Assembly (NCBI GenBank): GCA_017307915.1
Contig: JAFKGG010000365.1
Location: 1-64,000 of the forward strand
DNA length: 64,000 nucleotides
Direction: 5' to 3'
DNA from: Burkholderiales bacterium
GTDB taxonomy: Bacteria > Pseudomonadota > Gammaproteobacteria > Burkholderiales > Burkholderiaceae_E
Below, in pieces: positions 34,187-43,382 of the stretch. Below the pieces are notes generated by a model. The model ran no database searches. It had not been told where the DNA came from and saw nothing but the letters and a program-made list of their open reading frames with translations. Positions within the stretch are counted from its first letter, which is position 1, and each line of letters starts with the position of its first letter. Made by a program: the position numbers and the translations under genes.

Positions 34187-35647
34187 GTGCCAGCGATGAG
34201 CACGCAACACTACCCTCGGATTGGCCTGCTGATCGACGGCGAATGGATTCGCGGCGGCGCCCGGCAGACGCAAGCGGTGATCAACCCTGCCACCGGCGAA
34301 CAGCTCGGCGAGGTGCCGATCGCCACACCGGACGACATCGATCGGGCCGCCGACGCGGCGTCGCGGGCGTTTCCAGCCTGGCGGCGCATGCCGGCCATCG
34401 AGCGCGCCGCCGTGCTGCAGCGCATTGCCCTGGCCATTCGCCGGCACGAAGAGCGCCTGGCGACCATTCTCACGCTCGAACAGGGCAAGCGGCTGACCGA
34501 ATCGCTGCATGAGATCCGCAATACCGCCGACACCTTCGAGTGGATGGCCGAAGAAGGCAAGCGCGCCTATGGCCGCATCGTGCCGGCGCGCACGCCCGAT
34601 ACTGACCAATACGTCCGGCTCGAACCGGTCGGGCCGGTAGCCGCTTTTTCGCCTTGGAATTTCCCCGCCGTGCTTTCGTCGCGCAAAGTGGCGACGGCGT
34701 TGGCAGCGGGCTGCCCCGTGGTGCTCAAGCCCGCCGAAGAAACGCCGGGCATCATGGTCGCGATCGCCGAGCTGTGCACCGAGGCGGGCCTGCTGCCCGG
34801 CGTCCTCAACCTGCTGTATGGGGTGCCGGCCACGGTGTCGTCACGATTGATCGCCTCGCCGCACATCCGCAAGATCTCCTTTACCGGCTCGGTAGCGGTG
34901 GGCCATCAGCTTGCGGCACAGGCGGGCGCGTCAGGCAAGCGGATCACGCTGGAACTCGGTGGGCACGCCCCGGTCATCGTGATGGACGACGTGGATGTCG
35001 ACCGCGTCATCGAACTAACCGTCGCGGCCAAGTTCCGCAACGCCGGCCAGCTCTGCATTTGCCCAACGCGCTTCTACGTGCACGAAGCGGTGCATGATCG
35101 GTTCGCCGCCCAACTGACCGTCCAGGCAAGCAAGATGCGCATCGGCAATGGGCTGGACCCCGCGGTGGACATGGGGCCACTGGCCAATGAGCGCCGCGTC
35201 CACGCCATGCGCGGCTTCTGCGACGACGCGCAGGCGCGCGGCGCCCGTATTCAGGCCGGCGGCCATGCACCGACCGATTCCCAGGCCGGATTCTTCTGGA
35301 CGCCGACGGTGATCACCGACATCGCCGAAGACGCCCAAGCGATGACGAACGAGCCCTTCGGTCCGCTCGCGCTGCTCTGCCGCTTCCAGCGATTGGAAGA
35401 CGCGCTGGCGCGCGCCAACGCGCTCGACGTGGGCCTGGCCGCCTACGCCTTCACCCGCTCGCTGCGCGCGGCCCATCAGATCGAGCATGGACTGGAAGCC
35501 GGCAACGTCAGCATCAACACCTACGCCACCAGCGCGCCCGAAATGCCGTTCGCGGGCATCAAGAACAGCGGGCTGGGTGCTGAAATGGGCATCGAAGGGC
35601 TGAGGGAACACATGCATTCGAAATCCGTCGTACGAGCGATCGCCTGA
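34187..35647 (+). CDS. NAD(P)-dependent aldehyde dehydrogenase (succinate-semialdehyde dehydrogenase-like)
   Basis: A 486-aa aldehyde dehydrogenase that oxidises an aldehyde to the acid. GPVAAFSPWNFPAVLSSRK covers the catalytic Asn. The cofactor site is ISFTGSVAVGHQLA, the general-base Glu is in LELGGHAPVIV, and the nucleophilic Cys in NAGQLCICPTRF. Similarity is closest to the GabD-like group. GTG at 34187 or ATG at 34196 could be the start; GGAG lies 4 nt before the GTG. It runs directly into the alcohol dehydrogenase gene (1 bp gap) and the P450 gene, forming an alcohol-to-acid oxidation unit. Confidence 0.9.
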   Translation: MPAMSTQHYPRIGLLIDGEWIRGGARQTQAVINPATGEQLGEVPIATPDDIDRAADAASRAFPAWRRMPAIERAAVLQRIALAIRRHEERLATILTLEQGKRLTESLHEIRNTADTFEWMAEEGKRAYGRIVPARTPDTDQYVRLEPVGPVAAFSPWNFPAVLSSRKVATALAAGCPVVLKPAEETPGIMVAIAELCTEAGLLPGVLNLLYGVPATVSSRLIASPHIRKISFTGSVAVGHQLAAQAGASGKRITLELGGHAPVIVMDDVDVDRVIELTVAAKFRNAGQLCICPTRFYVHEAVHDRFAAQLTVQASKMRIGNGLDPAVDMGPLANERRVHAMRGFCDDAQARGARIQAGGHAPTDSQAGFFWTPTVITDIAEDAQAMTNEPFGPLALLCRFQRLEDALARANALDVGLAAYAFTRSLRAAHQIEHGLEAGNVSINTYATSAPEMPFAGIKNSGLGAEMGIEGLREHMHSKSVVRAIA

Positions 35648-35648
35648 G

Positions 35649-36701
35649 ATGGAAAGCTACCAAGTCACGCAATGGGGCCAGCCGCTGCGGCGCGTTCGCA
35701 GCGCAACGCCCACGCCCGCCGGCACCGAGGTACTGGTTCGCGTGTCCGCCTGCGGCGTGTGCCATAGCGACGTTCACATCCGCGACGGCTGCTATGACAT
35801 GGGCTTCGGCAAGTCGATCGAGCTGGAGAAGATAGGCATCCATCTGCCCTTGACGATGGGCCACGAGATCGTGGGCACCGTGGCGGCCAAGGGGCCTGAC
35901 GCCGACGCCCATGCCACCGGCGGCGCGCCGGTGGTGGTCTATCCATGGATCGGCTGCGGCCATTGCCGGCATTGCTTGCGCGGCGCGGAACTGGACTGCG
36001 AAACACCGCGTTCGCTGGGCACCCGCCAGGCCGGCGGCTATAGCGATCACGTGCTGGTGCCGCACGCGCGCTATGCGCTGCCCTACGAAGGGATCGATCC
36101 GCTCGTAGCCGCCAGCGCCGCGTGTTCAGGCCTGACCGCCTATTCCGCGCTGAAGAAGATTCCCCCCTGCTCGCCCGAAGACGTGGTGGTGGTGATCGGC
36201 GCCGGCGGCCTGGGGCTGGCGGCGCTGGGCCTGATACGCAAGCTCACGCCGGCGCGGGTGGTGGTGGTGGATGCCAATCCCGCCAAGCTGCAGTTCGCGC
36301 GCCCGCTCGCCGACGCGGTGCTGGACATCGCCGATGCGGCCGCGCCGCGGGCGCTGCGCGATCTGGCGGACGGCGGCGCCGCTGCCGTGGTGGATTTCGT
36401 CGGCCTGCCGCAGACCTTCGAATGGGGCCTGGCGGCCCTGCGCAAGGGCGGTTCGCTGATCGAGGTCGGCCTGTTCGGCGGCGGCGTCGCCTTGTCGGTA
36501 CCGCTGCTGCCGATGCGCAATCTCAAGATCATGGGTTCCTACGTGGGCTCGCTCGCGGAGTTCAAGGAACTGCTGACGCTGTTGCGCGAACCGGGCGTCA
36601 CCACCGTTCCGGTACTGCCGCGTCCGATGAGCGAGATCAACGAAATCTTCGAAGAAATTCGTCAGGGACAGGTCGCCGGGCGCGTGATGGCCGTGGTGTG
36701 A
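35649..36701 (+). CDS. Zinc-dependent alcohol dehydrogenase
   Basis: A 350-aa medium-chain dehydrogenase. Catalytic zinc ligands in ACGVCHSDVHIRDG and TMGHEIVGTV. The structural zinc cluster GCGHCRHCLRGAELDCETP supplies four Cys. Rossmann loop: VVVIGAGGLGLAALGLIRK. It oxidises an alcohol to the aldehyde that the preceding ALDH can take further. It is 26 bp upstream of the P450 gene on the same strand. The substrate is probably the P450 product. Confidence 0.92.
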   Translation: MESYQVTQWGQPLRRVRSATPTPAGTEVLVRVSACGVCHSDVHIRDGCYDMGFGKSIELEKIGIHLPLTMGHEIVGTVAAKGPDADAHATGGAPVVVYPWIGCGHCRHCLRGAELDCETPRSLGTRQAGGYSDHVLVPHARYALPYEGIDPLVAASAACSGLTAYSALKKIPPCSPEDVVVVIGAGGLGLAALGLIRKLTPARVVVVDANPAKLQFARPLADAVLDIADAAAPRALRDLADGGAAAVVDFVGLPQTFEWGLAALRKGGSLIEVGLFGGGVALSVPLLPMRNLKIMGSYVGSLAEFKELLTLLREPGVTTVPVLPRPMSEINEIFEEIRQGQVAGRVMAVV

Positions 36702-36727
36702 CGTTCCGATAAACCAGGAGACAAGCT

Positions 36728-37969
36728 ATGCAGACGCTCGACCGATCCATCGACGACGCCATTGCCGATCCCAAGACTTATGGCGATCAGGGCAGGCAGC
36801 ACGAGCTGTTCACCCAATTGCGCGCCGAAGATCCCGTGCACTGGACCGAACCGCAGGGCTATCGGCCGTTCTGGCTGGTCACCAAGCATGCCGACATCAT
36901 CGAGGTCGAGAAACAGCAGGATCTGTTCATCAACGCACCGCGCTCCAAGCTCTTCTCGATCGAATTCGAGCAGGAGATCAAGCAGCTGATGCAAGGCCGC
37001 CCGCATCTGGTCAAGGGCCTGCCGCAGATGGATGGCCTGGAGCACAAGACGTATCGCCAGCTCACGCAGGCGTGGTTTCAGCCGAAGCAGGTCAGGCAAC
37101 TGGAAGAGCGGATCGCCACGCTGGCGAAACGATCGGTCGACGATCTGCTCGCGCGCGGACCGGAACTCGATTTCTACAACGACGTCGCATCGTGGTTTCC
37201 ATTGCGCGTGATCATGCTGATCCTGGGCCTGCCAGCCTCGGACGAAGAACGGCTGCTGCGCATCACCCAGGCCTATTTCGGCGGCAGCGATCCTGAAGTG
37301 CAGCGAGGCTCGGACCTGATCCGGGCCACCCAGGATTACATCGCCTACTTCGACGGGATCAGCGAAGAACGCCGGCGCAACCCGACCGACGACGTGGCAT
37401 CGCTGATCGCCAACTCGCAGATCGACGGCAAGCCGATCGGTCATTACGAGGCCTATTCCTATTACATCGCGCTGGCCAGCGCGGGCCATGACACCACCAG
37501 CGCAACGGCGGCAGGCGGCCTGCTGGCTCTGATGCAGCACCCCGAGGAATGGGCCAGATTGAAGGCCAACCCGGCGCTGGTGCCGGCGGCCATCGACGAG
37601 ATGGTGCGCTGGGTGTCGCCGGTCAAGCACTTCTTTCGCACCGCGACGCAGGACTACACGCTGCGCGGCAAGCAGATCCGCGCCGGCGATCATCTGCTGA
37701 TGGCGTACCCCTCCGCCAACCGCGACGAGGAGATGTTCGATTCGCCGTTCAGCTTCCGCATCGATCGCAACCCGAACCGGCACCTGGGCTTCGGCTACGG
37801 CGCGCACGCCTGCCTGGGCATGTTCCTGGCCAAGACGGAACTGCAGTACCTGTTCCGCGAACTGATCGCGCGCGTCGATTCGTTCGAGCTGGCCGGGCAG
37901 CCGGCCTGGGTGCAGACTTCCTTCGTGGGCGGGCTCAAGCGCCTGCCGGTGCGCGTGCGGGCGGCCTGA
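36728..37969 (+). CDS. Cytochrome P450
   Basis: A 413-aa soluble bacterial P450. The I-helix is AGHDTTSATAAGG (~residue 252), the K-helix ExxR is EMVRWVSP (~291), and the haem loop FGYGAHACLGMFLAK has the axial Cys (~360). GGAGACAAGCT precedes the ATG. It hydroxylates an unactivated C-H using electrons from a ferredoxin system; no ferredoxin gene lies next to it. With the ALDH and ADH genes upstream it can form a hydroxylate-oxidise-oxidise route for a terpenoid, alkyl or cyclic substrate. The substrate is not predictable. Confidence 0.95.
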   Translation: MQTLDRSIDDAIADPKTYGDQGRQHELFTQLRAEDPVHWTEPQGYRPFWLVTKHADIIEVEKQQDLFINAPRSKLFSIEFEQEIKQLMQGRPHLVKGLPQMDGLEHKTYRQLTQAWFQPKQVRQLEERIATLAKRSVDDLLARGPELDFYNDVASWFPLRVIMLILGLPASDEERLLRITQAYFGGSDPEVQRGSDLIRATQDYIAYFDGISEERRRNPTDDVASLIANSQIDGKPIGHYEAYSYYIALASAGHDTTSATAAGGLLALMQHPEEWARLKANPALVPAAIDEMVRWVSPVKHFFRTATQDYTLRGKQIRAGDHLLMAYPSANRDEEMFDSPFSFRIDRNPNRHLGFGYGAHACLGMFLAKTELQYLFRELIARVDSFELAGQPAWVQTSFVGGLKRLPVRVRAA

Positions 37970-37992
37970 GCGCCCTCCCCGGCAGCCGAGGC

Positions 37993-39111
37993 TCAGCGCA
38001 GATAAGCGGCCTCGCTGCCGGATTCCAGCACACGGGCGATCCACGCGCGCAGCCGATCGCCGCGGCGCTCTTGCAAGGCCTGCTCGACGCTCCACACGCC
38101 GCACCTCACCATCAAGGCGGCTTTGCACTGCCAGATGCACAGCATCTTGTAGGCATTGAACAACCAGTAATAGCGGTAGTCGTGCGGCGAACGCTGAACG
38201 GCCTCGCAGTAGCGCATCACCGTTTCTTCATCGCCGCGAAAGCCGGTCAGGCGCGGGTTTGCGGCTGCGGGGTCGGCGTGATACAGCTCGGTCAGAAACA
38301 CGTGGAACAGCAGATAGGCCAAGTCGATCATCGGGTCGCCGATCACCGCCAGTTCCCAATCCAGCAGCGCTGCCGGCTTGAAGTCCTGATAGATGATGTT
38401 GCCGAAGCGCGAGTCGCCCCACACCAGTCCCGCCGTTTCATCGCGCGGTGCGTGCGCCTGCAACCAGCCGGCCAGCTCGCGCAGAAACCGGTCGTCTTCT
38501 CGCGGCAGCGTGCTCGCGCCCCAATCGCCCAACCGCGTCCAGTAAGCGATGTGCTGCAGAAGCCGCGGCACCTGCCGATCCGGCCAATCCACGCCAGCCA
38601 GCTCGCGGCCATGCCAGCGCACGCGCGCAAGCTGCGCCAGTTGATCGATGCTGGTGTCCCACAGCCGTTGCCGCTGCTCGGGGCTCGCTTGCACGATCCA
38701 GCCCTCGCAGACGTATTTGGGCTGGTCCGCGGCGACCACGCCGGCGACGAAATCCGTGACGAAGAAAGGCCGGCCCAGCGGCTGAGGGTCTTGTTCCAGC
38801 CATCGGCAACGCGCCATCGCCAGCCCGGGCTCGCCGAACAGGCGATCCATGAACGTGTACTGGCGCGCCATGTCGTAGTCCGGGAAGAACCCGGTACGCG
38901 CCGGCGGCAAGCGCAGAATCACCTCCTGCTCGCCGCCGGAAGGTTCGCGCAGAGTGAGCCGATAGGTCTCGTTCGAGAAGCCGCTGGTGCGGCTTGCCTG
39001 GCGCAGCGCAGCTACGCTGATGCCCGCCGCGCCGGGCTGGCGCGACAGCCAACTCGCGAAACGTTCCTGCAAGGCGACCAGATCCGGATCGCCATGGTCG
39101 ACCAATGCCAT
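37993..39111 (-). CDS. Phosphotransferase family protein (APH/ACAD11-like kinase fold)
   Basis: A 372-aa protein kinase-like-fold phosphotransferase. The Brenner motif reads LVWGDSRFGNIIYQDF with Trp in place of the usual His, then LLDWELAVIGDPMIDLAYL supplies the metal-binding Asp. SNETYRLTL corresponds to the nucleotide loop. In many actinobacteria and proteobacteria this subgroup sits with acyl-CoA or steroid/terpenoid degradation genes. It is presumed to phosphorylate a hydroxylated intermediate. Last gene of the minus-strand TRAP operon (5-bp gap from the upstream gene) and convergent with P450. Confidence 0.85.
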   Translation of the reverse strand: MALVDHGDPDLVALQERFASWLSRQPGAAGISVAALRQASRTSGFSNETYRLTLREPSGGEQEVILRLPPARTGFFPDYDMARQYTFMDRLFGEPGLAMARCRWLEQDPQPLGRPFFVTDFVAGVVAADQPKYVCEGWIVQASPEQRQRLWDTSIDQLAQLARVRWHGRELAGVDWPDRQVPRLLQHIAYWTRLGDWGASTLPREDDRFLRELAGWLQAHAPRDETAGLVWGDSRFGNIIYQDFKPAALLDWELAVIGDPMIDLAYLLFHVFLTELYHADPAAANPRLTGFRGDEETVMRYCEAVQRSPHDYRYYWLFNAYKMLCIWQCKAALMVRCGVWSVEQALQERRGDRLRAWIARVLESGSEAAYLR

Positions 39112-39116
39112 GGCTT

Positions 39117-40262
39117 TCAGGCGCCGTGCAGGCTGTTGAAGTGGCCCGGCCCTTCGAAACCGTCGATGCGGCCGAAAATGGTGTACTCGAACAGGCCGTA
39201 GCCGACCTGATCCTCAAACCGCATTTCAGCCAGGCAGTCGATCGGCCCGGCCAGCACCGGACTGGGTTCGCGCAAATCGAAACGCACCACGTCGGTCACC
39301 AGCTCGCCTCGATATTGGCCATGGATCCATTCCAGCAGCGGGCGATTGCCGTAGCCCGTTCCCGCTTCCAGATACACCGGCAGCAGTTGGCGGATGTGCA
39401 GCTCGCGGGCGGCTTGCCCCGGCTGGGTGAAGCTCACGCGCGCTTCTTCCACGAAGCGGCGATCGGCGCTGAAGCGCACGAACTCCAGATGCGGGCGCCC
39501 CAGATGTTCGGGAGCGCGGCCGTCATTGAACAGCAATACCGCATCTTCCAGCGAACGCCGGCCGTCGCGATCTTCGTGCAGCTTGATGTTGATGGTGAAC
39601 GCGTCGAACTGGCAGGCCATGTGCAGGCGCCGCCAATCCGAGGTGCCGAACAGGCCGCTCGCCACCGCGTCGCCGGGCTCGGCGCCCGCCGGCTCGGGCC
39701 GGCCGATCGAACGGATACCCCATGAACGATCGCGATAGCCTTTGAGCGGCGTTTCTTCGGCGCGCCAGGTGCGCGTGGGGGTCTTGATCCAGCCGGTGTA
39801 GTTCGCCGTCTGGCAGTAACGCATGACGTCGTGGATCACGCGGCCGTTGCGACGCTGCACCTGCCGCGGCTCCAGCTTTGCCGCGTGCGTGCCGTGAAAG
39901 ATCAGATCGGCTTCGATGCCGCTGTCGTTGGGTTCGATCACGATCCGCAGGCGCTTGAGTCCTTCCAGCACTTCCAGGCGCAAGGGCCCGCACGACATGT
40001 CGCCGCGATCGCCCAGCACGCGCGAGCTGCGCAAGGTGGTCTGCCGATCGCCTTCGCGCAGCGACACGAAGCCGTCCTGCGTGGCCCGGTTCGGGTACTG
40101 CCCCAAGCCGAGGATGACGAAGAAGTCCGGCCGGCAGGCATGCACGTTGAAATAATGCCGATCGTAGAAGTTGCGATCGCTGGTGCCAACGTGCCGCACC
40201 GGCTCGGGGATCTGATGAACGAATAGATCATCCAGGGCCGACAGCGTCAGGTCTTCGGACAT
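39117..40262 (-). CDS. Uncharacterised 381-aa protein (possible lipocalin/AttH-like fold)
   Basis: Unrecognised family, but clearly coding: it fits tightly between dctM and the phosphotransferase gene (4- and 5-bp gaps). Visible features are HVGTSDRNFYDRHYFNVHACR, ILGLGQYPN, RTWRAEETPLKGYRDRSWGI and repeated beta-strand-like patterns with Trp/Arg. These resemble proteins found beside phosphotransferases in steroid/terpenoid loci and have an AttH/lipocalin-like two-half layout. No signal peptide and no obvious catalytic motif. Function unknown; co-expression with the carrier suggests a role in using the same compound. Confidence 0.7.
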   Translation of the reverse strand: MSEDLTLSALDDLFVHQIPEPVRHVGTSDRNFYDRHYFNVHACRPDFFVILGLGQYPNRATQDGFVSLREGDRQTTLRSSRVLGDRGDMSCGPLRLEVLEGLKRLRIVIEPNDSGIEADLIFHGTHAAKLEPRQVQRRNGRVIHDVMRYCQTANYTGWIKTPTRTWRAEETPLKGYRDRSWGIRSIGRPEPAGAEPGDAVASGLFGTSDWRRLHMACQFDAFTINIKLHEDRDGRRSLEDAVLLFNDGRAPEHLGRPHLEFVRFSADRRFVEEARVSFTQPGQAARELHIRQLLPVYLEAGTGYGNRPLLEWIHGQYRGELVTDVVRFDLREPSPVLAGPIDCLAEMRFEDQVGYGLFEYTIFGRIDGFEGPGHFNSLHGA

Positions 40263-40266
40263 GGCA

Positions 40267-41571
40267 TCAGTGGACGTTGGGAAACAGCAGATGCGGCAGC
40301 CACAGCGAAATGGCCGGCACGGTGGCGATCAGCACGATGCGCAGCAAGTCGGCGGCCACGAAAGGCAGCACGCCCTTGACCACCGACATCATCGGAATGT
40401 CGGGCATCACTGAACGAATCACGAACAGGTTGACGCCCATCGGCGGGTGGATGAGGCCAACCTCCACCACCACCACGATCAGAATGCCGAACCACACCGG
40501 ATCGAAGCCGAGCGCCTTGATGATCGGAAAGAAGATCGGCACCGTCAGCAGAATCATCGAAAAGCTTTCGAGGACGCTGCCGAGCACCAGATAGATGACG
40601 ACCATCAGCATCACGATGCCCAGCGGCGACAGGTCGCTGCCCTGCACCACCTTCAACAGGCCTTCGTGCACGCCCGTCATGTTCACGAACTCGCCGAACA
40701 GCGCCGCGCCCAGGATGATGGCGAACATCATCGCTGAGGTCTGCGCGGTATCGACCAGAATCTCGTAGATGCCGCGCCAGCTCAGATCGTGCCGCGTCAG
40801 CGCGAACGCCAGCGCCGCGGCGGCGCCGATGCCAGACGCTTCGATCGACGTGAAGAAGCCGCCATAGATGCCGCCCATCACCGTGCCGAAGATCGCCACC
40901 ACGGGCCATAGCGAACGCACCAGCGGCCCGAGCGCCATGCTCTCGATGTGATCGGCATCGGGCGCGGCGGCGGGATTGCGCCAGACCACGTAGCGCACGG
41001 CTACCATGTAGCCGGCAATCGCGATCAGCCCGGGCACGATGCCGGCGGCGAACAGCATGCCGATGTGCGTCTGCGTGGCCACGCCGTACACGACCATGAT
41101 GATGGACGGCGGAATCAGAATGCCAAGGGTGCCGCCGGCAGCCACCGCCGCGGCCGACAACGAATCGGCATAGCCCAGCCGGCGCATCGCGGGAATGGCC
41201 ACCTTGCCCATCGTGGCGGCCGTGGCCACGCTGGAGCCGCAGATGGCGCCGAAGCCGCCGCAGGCGGCGACCGTGGCCATGGCCAGCCCGCCGCGGCGGC
41301 GTCCGATCAAGGCCTGCGCGGCGCGAAACAGGTCGGTGGAGATGCCGGCACCGGCGATCAGGTTGCCCATGAGCACGAACAGCGGCAGCACGATCAAGGT
41401 GTAGACCAGCGTGCTGTCGCGGGTCAGTGTGGCCACCATGCTGAACGCCGGCACCCAGCCGCTCAGCGCTACATACCCCAGGAAACCCGCCGTGCCGAGC
41501 GCGATGGCGATCGGCACCTGGAACAGGATCAGAGCAAAGGCAAAGATGAAGCCCAGACATGCGGCGAGCAT
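40267..41571 (-). CDS. TRAP transporter large permease (DctM family)
   Basis: A 434-aa inner-membrane protein with about twelve hydrophobic segments. DctM landmarks: TLIVLPLFVLMGNLIAGAG, then CGGFGAICGSSVATAATMGKVAIP and GGTLGILIPPSIIMVVYG. The C-terminal half has GLIHPPMGVNLFVI. It uses an ion gradient to move the substrate delivered by DctP. Gene order dctP-dctQ-dctM is on the minus strand with 3-bp spacing from dctQ, followed by the unknown protein and the kinase-like gene. The carried compound is probably a carboxylate. Confidence 0.93.
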   Translation of the reverse strand: MLAACLGFIFAFALILFQVPIAIALGTAGFLGYVALSGWVPAFSMVATLTRDSTLVYTLIVLPLFVLMGNLIAGAGISTDLFRAAQALIGRRRGGLAMATVAACGGFGAICGSSVATAATMGKVAIPAMRRLGYADSLSAAAVAAGGTLGILIPPSIIMVVYGVATQTHIGMLFAAGIVPGLIAIAGYMVAVRYVVWRNPAAAPDADHIESMALGPLVRSLWPVVAIFGTVMGGIYGGFFTSIEASGIGAAAALAFALTRHDLSWRGIYEILVDTAQTSAMMFAIILGAALFGEFVNMTGVHEGLLKVVQGSDLSPLGIVMLMVVIYLVLGSVLESFSMILLTVPIFFPIIKALGFDPVWFGILIVVVVEVGLIHPPMGVNLFVIRSVMPDIPMMSVVKGVLPFVAADLLRIVLIATVPAISLWLPHLLFPNVH

Positions 41572-41574
41572 CGG

Positions 41575-42105
41575 TCACTCCTCCACGGCTCGGGCGGGAA
41601 AGGCGGCGTGCGCGGCGCCCTCCGATCCGTCGCGGGTGTGCCCCTTCAACACGCTGCGCAAGTGCACGATGAAGGCGGCCACGGTCACGCCCGCCATGAT
41701 CGACAGACCCCACATGACCCAGTCAGTGGGCACGTGCAGCAGCGGCGACGATTCGCCGAAGTCGGCCGCGCGCAGCCCCTGCCGGGCCATGCAGTACGCG
41801 ATCACCGCGAACAGCCCGGCGCCCAGCACGTTGCTCAGACCTCGCTGGATCTTTTGCAGCGTAGGCCTCACGGTGAACAGATCGACCGTGATGTGATTGC
41901 CGCGCCAGGCCAGCACCGGGTACAGCGAAAAGATCAGAACGGCCAGCAGCAGCTCGGCCAGCTCGGTACCCCATGGCAGCGGCTGGTTCAACAGATTGCG
42001 GCCGGCGACGTCCACCAGCACCACCACCATGATGATCAACAGCACGATGGCGGCAATCGCTTCCAGCACGGACACCAGCCGTGCGCCAGGGTACCCGCGC
42101 AGCAT
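41575..42105 (-). CDS. TRAP transporter small permease (DctQ family)
   Basis: A 176-aa protein with four hydrophobic helices. IAAIVLLIIMVVVLVDVAGRN is followed by LPWGTELAELLLAVLIFSLYP and a conserved GNHITVDLF. Its ATG directly abuts the dctP stop (TAA-ATG), and its stop is 3 bp before dctM, so the three are translated from one message. It couples DctP docking to DctM. Confidence 0.92.
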   Translation of the reverse strand: MLRGYPGARLVSVLEAIAAIVLLIIMVVVLVDVAGRNLLNQPLPWGTELAELLLAVLIFSLYPVLAWRGNHITVDLFTVRPTLQKIQRGLSNVLGAGLFAVIAYCMARQGLRAADFGESSPLLHVPTDWVMWGLSIMAGVTVAAFIVHLRSVLKGHTRDGSEGAAHAAFPARAVEE

Positions 42106-43140
42106 TTAGCGACCCGCCTCGACCGCCTTGACCTCGGCGCGCAGCGCGTCCAGCAGCTTCTGCGGCTCTTCGACGCCGCGCTTGCGCGCCTTTTCGGCCC
42201 AGCTCGCCTCCATCGGTTTGAGCACTCGCTGCATGTCGGCCACCAGCGCCGGATTCGCCGTTTCGATCGACTTGTTGGCCTTGCGCATCGCTTCCCAGGT
42301 GGCTTCGTTGCCGGCGATGTAGGCCTGGCCGATCGCGCGGGCAAACGCTTCGCCGGAGATCTTGGAGATCGCATCGCGATCCTGCTGCGACAGCGACTTC
42401 CATCGATTCTCATTGATCGCCAGCGTCAGAATCGAGTTGGTCAGGGCGCCCGGAATGATGGTCGCGTAAGGCGAGGCCTCGACCAGCTTGAACGGCAGGA
42501 TCGATTCGGGCGGCATCACCGTTCCGTCCAGCACGCCCGAGGCGATCAGCTCGTAGGTTTCGGTCGCCGGCTTGGTCACCGGAATGGCGCCCAGCAGGTT
42601 CAAGGCCGTGGTGGTGCCGGTGGAGTTGCTGCGGATCTTCAGCCCTTTGAAGTCGGCCAGCGCGCGCAGCGGCCGCTTGTTGTTGAACAACTGCGGCGGC
42701 GCCACGACGAATACGGCCAGCGGATGCACGCCTTTGTATTCACCGTACTTCGCCGTGTATTTCGTATAGAAGCGGTGCAACGCCGGGCCGAAGACCTCGG
42801 GCTTGTCGCCCATGAAGGGCAGTTCGCCGATTTCCAGGATGTCGAAGCGCCCGGGTGTGTAACCGTTCGAGAACACCACGATGTCGGCCTGTCCGTCGCG
42901 GGCCACGTCGTACTGACCGGGAACGCTGCCCACCACTTTCGGCAGCGTTTCGATGCGCACGCGGCCGTTGGTGATCTTCTCCACTTCCTTGATCCAGGGA
43001 TCGATGACCTTGACGCGCATCACCTGTCCCTCGGGAAACCAGTTGGAATGCTTCAGGACGGTCTGCGCTGAAACGGTGGCGGTCGCCGCAGCGAGGGTTG
43101 CGGCGGCCAGCGCGCGCCCGAACAGGCGAGAGGTGTTCAC
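42106..43140 (-). CDS. TRAP transporter substrate-binding protein (DctP family)
   Basis: A 344-aa periplasmic protein with a GTG start behind CCAGGAGACAAGACC. Signal peptide ends near TATVSAQ. DctP landmarks: LKHSNWFPEGQVMRVKVIDPW, VVFSNGYTPGRFDIL and KGLKIRSNSTGTTTALNLLGA. The Arg in KIRSN is the usual carboxylate anchor, so an organic acid ligand is likely. First gene of the five-gene minus-strand operon (43140 to 37993). Confidence 0.93.
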   Translation of the reverse strand: MNTSRLFGRALAAATLAAATATVSAQTVLKHSNWFPEGQVMRVKVIDPWIKEVEKITNGRVRIETLPKVVGSVPGQYDVARDGQADIVVFSNGYTPGRFDILEIGELPFMGDKPEVFGPALHRFYTKYTAKYGEYKGVHPLAVFVVAPPQLFNNKRPLRALADFKGLKIRSNSTGTTTALNLLGAIPVTKPATETYELIASGVLDGTVMPPESILPFKLVEASPYATIIPGALTNSILTLAINENRWKSLSQQDRDAISKISGEAFARAIGQAYIAGNEATWEAMRKANKSIETANPALVADMQRVLKPMEASWAEKARKRGVEEPQKLLDALRAEVKAVEAGR

Positions 43141-43356
43141 GGTCTTGTCTCCTGGATGGTTGTGATCGTGCGGCGCAGGCAGTATGAAAGCGCTGCGGTG
43201 CCGGCTTCAACGAGCCGGGCGGCACACCATCTGTGACAGGCACGCACAGCGCCGCGAACCGTTCTGGTGCGGCGTGCGATTCGTGCTTTGCTACCGTGGG
43301 CGCGAAACAGGCGGATGCGCTGACGTCATCCCGAGCCTGCCGTGGCGCGAAGAGAG

Positions 43357-43376
43357 GGCGGCGTTCCGGCGCCGCC
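43357..43376 (-). terminator. Possible terminator of the universal stress protein gene
   Basis: A 7-bp GC-rich stem with a 6-nt loop (GGCGGCG paired with CGCCGCC) lies just past the usp stop codon. On the reverse strand it is followed by CTCTCTTCG, which is only weakly U-rich. The rest of the 241-bp gap to dctP shows nothing else. Confidence 0.35.
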
Positions 43377-43382
43377 GCGGTT

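Noticed and set aside
40948..43071. 707-codon forward open frame
   Set aside because: Antisense to the dctP-dctQ-dctM genes; low-complexity shadow frame.
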